Of a stretch of 64,000 bases of DNA, positions 60,563-64,000 are shown one piece after another. How positions within the stretch are numbered: position 1 is the first letter of the stretch; the number at the start of each line of letters is the position of its first letter. The notes under the pieces were generated by a model. The model ran no database searches. It had not been told where the DNA came from and saw only the letters and a program-made list of their open reading frames with translations. The DNA is from Thermaerobacter subterraneus DSM 13965 (GTDB taxonomy: Bacteria; Bacillota; Sulfobacillia; Thermaerobacterales; Thermaerobacteraceae), in the NCBI RefSeq assembly GCF_000183545.2, contig NZ_JH976535.1, positions 921,890-985,889 on the forward strand. Reading direction: 5' to 3'. The position numbers and the translations under genes are program-made.

Positions 60563-61435
60563 GTGGACGAACCCAGCGCCTTTGGTGGCCCGAGCCACGC
60601 TCGTTACGGCGCAACGCCGCAATCGTACAACCCGCAGGAGCAGTACACTTCCCAGTGGCAGTCGCCGGCGGGCGGGCAGGGCCTGGGCAACCAGGCTTCG
60701 GGCCAGTTCCAGAACCAGGCCGGCCAGGCCGGCGGGCAATTGGGCCAGTACGGCCAGTTCGGGCAGGCTGGCGGCCAGGCCGGCCAGTACGGGCAGTTCC
60801 AGAGCCAGGCGGGGGCGTATGGCCAGTTCCAGAACCAGGCCGGGCAGTTCGGGCAGTATGGCCAGAGCGCCCATGCCCAGTACGGCGCCACGGCCCAGAG
60901 CTACGATCCCGCGGAAAACTACAGCAGCCGCTGGCAGTCCCAGGCCGGTGCGGGTAACATGAGCAACCAGGCCGGGGGCGCCAGCTATGGCGCCGCGGGG
61001 GCTGGCCAGTACGGCCAGCCGTACGGGCAAGCCGGCGGCCAGTATGGCCAGTTCCAGAACCAAGCCGGGCAATTCGGCCAGTACGGCCAGTATGGCCAGG
61101 CGGGTGCCCAGGCGGGAGCCCCGTACGGTCAGTACGGCGGCCAGTACACCCAGAGCACGGCAGGCCAGTTCCAGAGCCAGGTAGGCCAGTACGGCCAAGC
61201 CGGAGGCCAGTATGGCCAGTTCCAGAACCAGGCGGGGTCATCCGCCCAGTTCCAGGGCCAGGCCGGCCAGTACGGGCAGTTCCAGGGCCAGGCCGGCCAG
61301 TACGGGCAGGCCGGCCCGGGCGGCCATGCCCAGTACGGCGCCACGGCCCAGAGCTACAACCCGGCGGAGAACTACTCCGCCAAATGGCAGTCGGCCACGG
61401 CCAACGAGCAGGCGGGTGGCGCTTTCCGGGGTTGA
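60563..61435 (+). CDS. Tyr/Gly/Gln-rich low-complexity repeat protein
   Basis: A 290-residue hydrophilic protein built mostly from GQYGQFQNQAGQ-like repeats, with hardly any Leu, Ile or Val. Three copies of a distinct motif, related to YGATAQSYNPAENYSAKWQS, punctuate it at residues about 15-34, 110-130 and the C-terminus. There is no signal peptide, membrane helix or cysteine. The composition resembles prion-like, phase-separating domains. Another analogy is the Gln/Gly-rich gamma-type spore proteins, which also have repeated motifs. It starts at GTG 60563 after GGGGGGA. I know no family for it; the repetitive but frame-keeping design argues that it is real. Confidence 0.8.
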   Translation: MDEPSAFGGPSHARYGATPQSYNPQEQYTSQWQSPAGGQGLGNQASGQFQNQAGQAGGQLGQYGQFGQAGGQAGQYGQFQSQAGAYGQFQNQAGQFGQYGQSAHAQYGATAQSYDPAENYSSRWQSQAGAGNMSNQAGGASYGAAGAGQYGQPYGQAGGQYGQFQNQAGQFGQYGQYGQAGAQAGAPYGQYGGQYTQSTAGQFQSQVGQYGQAGGQYGQFQNQAGSSAQFQGQAGQYGQFQGQAGQYGQAGPGGHAQYGATAQSYNPAENYSAKWQSATANEQAGGAFRG

Positions 61436-61462
61436 CGTGACCGCCGCCGGTGCGGTCGTCCA

Positions 61463-61490
61463 GGGGGCCGGGTTCCATCCCGGCCCCCTT
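61463..61490 (+). terminator. Terminator of the repeat-protein gene
   Basis: GGGGGCCGGG and CCCGGCCCCC flank TTCCAT and are followed by TTGTC, 27 nt after the stop. The rest of the 324-nt gap before lipA shows no recognisable feature. Confidence 0.8.
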
Positions 61491-61759
61491 GTCGCGTTGA
61501 CGGCCGGTGCTGTGCTGCCGTCGCGGCTCCCCGAGCCGGGGGAGCCCGCGGTGGGAACTGGTGGGCACAACGCGCCGCACGGCCCCCGCCGCAAGGCCTC
61601 GGCCTGAAGGCCCCTGCCGAAAGTCCCCGCCCGCAGGTACCTGCCCGTGGAAACCCGCCCGGGAGGAACCCGGCGCCCGAAGGCGAAGGCCCATTTGGCA
61701 GCCGCGCCGGGCCGGCCGGCCCTGCGGCGGCCACCCCAATGAAGGTGGGATCGCGCCCC

Positions 61760-63082
61760 ATGGAAGCCCTTCACCGGAATGGAAGCTCGCCCGAAACGGA
61801 AGCGCTGGCGGGACCGCAGGAGCCTCGGTCCGGCGCCGGCCCGGCCATCGTACCTGCTTCCCCGGCGGCTCGCCCTGGCCAGGCAGGTGCCGGCCAGGAA
61901 ACCGGTCCGGCTCTTCCCGGGCCCGACGCCGCCGCCACGGCCCAACCCGGCCGCTCCCCCGCTGGGGCCGGACCGGCGCCGGCGGCCGGTGGATCCGGCT
62001 CCGATGCCCGTACCCGAGGGTTTCGTGACCTCCCGGCGGCGGACGGCCATGCCCTGGCCGGCGGTCACGCCGGGCGCCGCCATCCTGACTGGCTCAAGGT
62101 GCGGCTGGCCCAAGGGCCCAATTACAACCGGCTCAAGCGGCTGCTGCGCGGCATGAGCCTGCACACCGTCTGCGAAGAGGCCCGCTGCCCCAACATCTAC
62201 GAGTGCTTCGAGAACCTGACCGCCACCTTCATGATCCTGGGGAACATCTGCACCCGGGCCTGCCGGTTCTGCGCCGTCACCACGGGCCGGCCCACCGAGC
62301 TGGATTGGGCGGAGCCGGAGCGGGTGGCGGATGCCGTCCAGCGCCTGGGCCTGCAACACGTGGTGGTCACGTCGGTGGCGCGGGACGACCTCCGGGACGG
62401 GGGCGCCGCCGTCTTCGCCGAGACCATCCGGGCCATCCGGCGCCGCTGTCCCGATACCGCGGTCGAGGTGCTGATCCCCGACTTCAACGGCGACTGGGAC
62501 GCCCTGCAGGTGGTCCTGGACGCCGAACCCGACATCCTGAACCACAACGTGGAGACGGTGCGGCGCCTCTCCGACCGGGTGCGCTCGCGGGCCCGATACG
62601 ACCGGTCCCTGGCCCTCCTGGCCGAAGCCAAGCGGCGGGCACCCCACATCAAGACCAAGTCGGGCCTGATGCTGGGATTGGGCGAGACGTGGGACGAGAT
62701 CCTGCAGACCCTGCGGGACCTGCGGGCCCACCAGGTGGACATCGTCACCATCGGCCAGTACCTGCGCCCGACCCGGGAGCCCGTCCATCTCCCGGTGGAG
62801 AAGTACTACCACCCGGACGAGTTCGCGGAGCTCAAGCGCATCGGCCTGGCCATGGGCTTTTCCCACGTGGAATCCGGCCCCCTGGTGCGGAGCTCGTACC
62901 ATGCCCACGAGCAGGCCGACCGGGCGCGCCGGCGGGACGGGGCGGGGGACGAAGCCGCACCGGCGCAGGTCCAGGCCGGGCCCCCGGAGACCCACCGCGG
63001 GGCCCCAGCCCAGGCGGCCCCCTTGGCAACGGTCCATGGCCTGCAGGCTGCCCGGGCAGCGGGGGGCGCAGCGGGAGCATGA
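61760..63082 (+). CDS. lipA: Lipoyl synthase
   Basis: A radical-SAM enzyme that inserts two sulfurs into protein-bound octanoate. The auxiliary cluster ligands ([12 protein letters not shown]), the radical-SAM motif (CTRACRFC) and the C-terminal RSSYHA serine are all present. The catalytic part begins at about 62085 (PDWLKVRL). Before it lies a roughly 110-residue Ala/Gly/Pro-rich head that normal LipA lacks, and a Gly/Ala tail follows. The start is uncertain (ATG 61760 with AAGGTGGG, or ATG 61739). The stop overlaps the lipB start. Confidence 0.95.
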   Translation: MEALHRNGSSPETEALAGPQEPRSGAGPAIVPASPAARPGQAGAGQETGPALPGPDAAATAQPGRSPAGAGPAPAAGGSGSDARTRGFRDLPAADGHALAGGHAGRRHPDWLKVRLAQGPNYNRLKRLLRGMSLHTVCEEARCPNIYECFENLTATFMILGNICTRACRFCAVTTGRPTELDWAEPERVADAVQRLGLQHVVVTSVARDDLRDGGAAVFAETIRAIRRRCPDTAVEVLIPDFNGDWDALQVVLDAEPDILNHNVETVRRLSDRVRSRARYDRSLALLAEAKRRAPHIKTKSGLMLGLGETWDEILQTLRDLRAHQVDIVTIGQYLRPTREPVHLPVEKYYHPDEFAELKRIGLAMGFSHVESGPLVRSSYHAHEQADRARRRDGAGDEAAPAQVQAGPPETHRGAPAQAAPLATVHGLQAARAAGGAAGA

Positions 63083-63984
63083 ATCCCCCAACCGGTCCCC
63101 ACACCGGGATACGGACCGGTGGCATCATAAGAACCGCCACCGCCACCGGCGCGGGTGGCGCCGCGGGGCCCCAGCGGGCCGTCCCAGCGGCATCCGCTGC
63201 CGGCCCGGCGCTGCCGGACGGCCCGCCCGTCCTGCGGGTCACCTGGCTGCCCGGCCTCACCCCCTACGAACCGGCCTGGCGGCTGCAGGAGCGACTGGCC
63301 CGGGCCCGGGGCGAGGGCCGGGTGCCGGACCTGTTCCTCCTGCTCCAGCACCCGCCGGTCTACACCGTGGGCCGCAGCGGCCGCGACGACGAGATCCTGC
63401 TCAGCCCCACCCTGCGCCGGCAGCGGGGTGTGGAGGTGTTCCACATCGACCGCGGGGGCAAGGTCACCTATCACGGCCCGGGGCAGCTGGTGGGCTACGG
63501 CATCGTCGACCTGAAGAACCTGCCCGGGGGCCTCAAGCGCTATGTCCACGGCCTGGAGGAAGCCCTGGTGGCGACCCTGGCCCGCTTCGGCGTCGTAGCC
63601 CACCGGGAGGACGGGCTGGTGGGCGTGTGGGCCGGCCGTGAGAAGATCGCCGCCATCGGCATCCGCGTGAGCCGGGGCGTCACCTGGCACGGGTTCGCTC
63701 TCAACGTGGACCCCGACCTGGCCTATTTCGGCGGCATCATCCCTTGCGGCATCACGGACCGGGGCGTCACCTCCATGGCCCGCTTGCTGGGCCGGGCACC
63801 GGCCCTGGAAGCGGTGGCGCAGGTGGCCGCGGAGGAACTGGCCCGGGTCCTGGGGCGCCGCCTGGAGTGGACCGGCGACTCAGGCTGGCTCGAGGCGTGG
63901 GGGTACCGGCCGGCTGGCCAGGCGGCCGGTCAGGGTGCGGAGGGCGCGGCGGCCTCCCCGGCCACCAGGGAGGGGACCGGGTGA
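63079..63984 (+). CDS. lipB: Octanoyl-ACP:protein octanoyltransferase
   Basis: A cytoplasmic enzyme that moves octanoate from acyl-carrier protein to lipoyl domains, supplying the substrate for LipA. The lysine/cysteine pair is in [24 protein letters not shown] and [30 protein letters not shown] is the lipoate-family signature. About 45 low-complexity residues precede the domain and about 25 follow. The ATG lies within the lipA stop (ATGA), so both are translated together. Confidence 0.95.
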   Translation: MNPPTGPHTGIRTGGIIRTATATGAGGAAGPQRAVPAASAAGPALPDGPPVLRVTWLPGLTPYEPAWRLQERLARARGEGRVPDLFLLLQHPPVYTVGRSGRDDEILLSPTLRRQRGVEVFHIDRGGKVTYHGPGQLVGYGIVDLKNLPGGLKRYVHGLEEALVATLARFGVVAHREDGLVGVWAGREKIAAIGIRVSRGVTWHGFALNVDPDLAYFGGIIPCGITDRGVTSMARLLGRAPALEAVAQVAAEELARVLGRRLEWTGDSGWLEAWGYRPAGQAAGQGAEGAAASPATREGTG

Positions 63985-64000
63985 TGGAGCCCACCTTGCG
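63984..64000 (+). CDS. Start of a further gene, cut by the window end
   Basis: ATG at 63984 overlaps the lipB stop (TGATG) and reads MEPTL before the window ends. The repeated start-stop overlap suggests a third member of the lip operon. No function can be given. Confidence 0.4.

Overview
This 64-kb window is a strongly GC-rich bacterial chromosome segment, densely coded on both strands. It has many GTG/TTG starts behind strong AGGAGG-type ribosome sites. The gene families point to a thermophilic, aerobic, high-GC Firmicute: NiaR, GlcT, and YunC-, YmfJ- and YkfC-type proteins are Bacillus-like, while the 7Fe ferredoxin and the 496-residue isocitrate dehydrogenase resemble Thermus. The combination fits the Thermaerobacter lineage. 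That assignment comes from memory and was not tested by a search. No rRNA, tRNA or CRISPR array was seen.

Layout. 0.3-8.2 kb: a peptide ABC importer (binding lipoprotein, two permeases, one polypeptide carrying both ATPases) followed by a YkfC-like NlpC/P60 peptidase, suggesting uptake and trimming of cell-wall peptides. 8.5-10.3 kb: divergent niaX/niaR with operator-like palindromes between them. 10.8-14 kb: a secreted M36 metallopeptidase interrupted by an in-frame TGA. 14.3-18.8 kb: a glucose/GlcNAc-type PTS (IIC, IIB and IIA on separate genes) with a DUF7916 protein, controlled by GlcT through a visible RAT/terminator pair. 19.3-21.5 kb: an unusual kinase-like membrane protein. 21.9-25.2 kb: three overlapping M42 aminopeptidases. 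25.6-31 kb: ferredoxin, a DUF1801 protein, aconitase and isocitrate dehydrogenase. 31.1-34.9 kb: a heme-copper oxidoreductase operon with a CRP/FNR-type palindrome upstream. 35.2-38.6 kb: an MFS transporter and small proteins. 38.6-41.5 kb: a TnpB-type insertion element sitting in a broken MFS gene.

41.6-51.5 kb is the most system-like accessory region: an SNF2/DUF3883 helicase, a DUF1156 DNA methyltransferase and an HEPN-DUF499 ATPase in one tightly packed operon, read here as a phage-defence cassette. A GC-poor patch inside the methylase gene shows that it has been recombined. 51.7-57.2 kb is a complete pyruvate dehydrogenase operon (E1 alpha, E1 beta, E2, E3). It is matched by lipA and lipB at 61.8-64 kb, which make and attach the lipoyl cofactor. 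57.8-59.2 kb is an FMN riboswitch with a very long leader before ribU. 60.6-61.4 kb encodes a Tyr/Gly/Gln-rich low-complexity repeat protein.

Two features cut across the window. First, the word GGACGAACC (usually GGACGAACCGGC) occurs 18 times by eye count on both strands, often inside low-complexity linkers of otherwise conserved enzymes. Second, many enzymes carry Ala/Gly/Pro-rich insertions or tails absent from their usual family architecture. All counts and homology statements come from reading the sequence; no database search was run.
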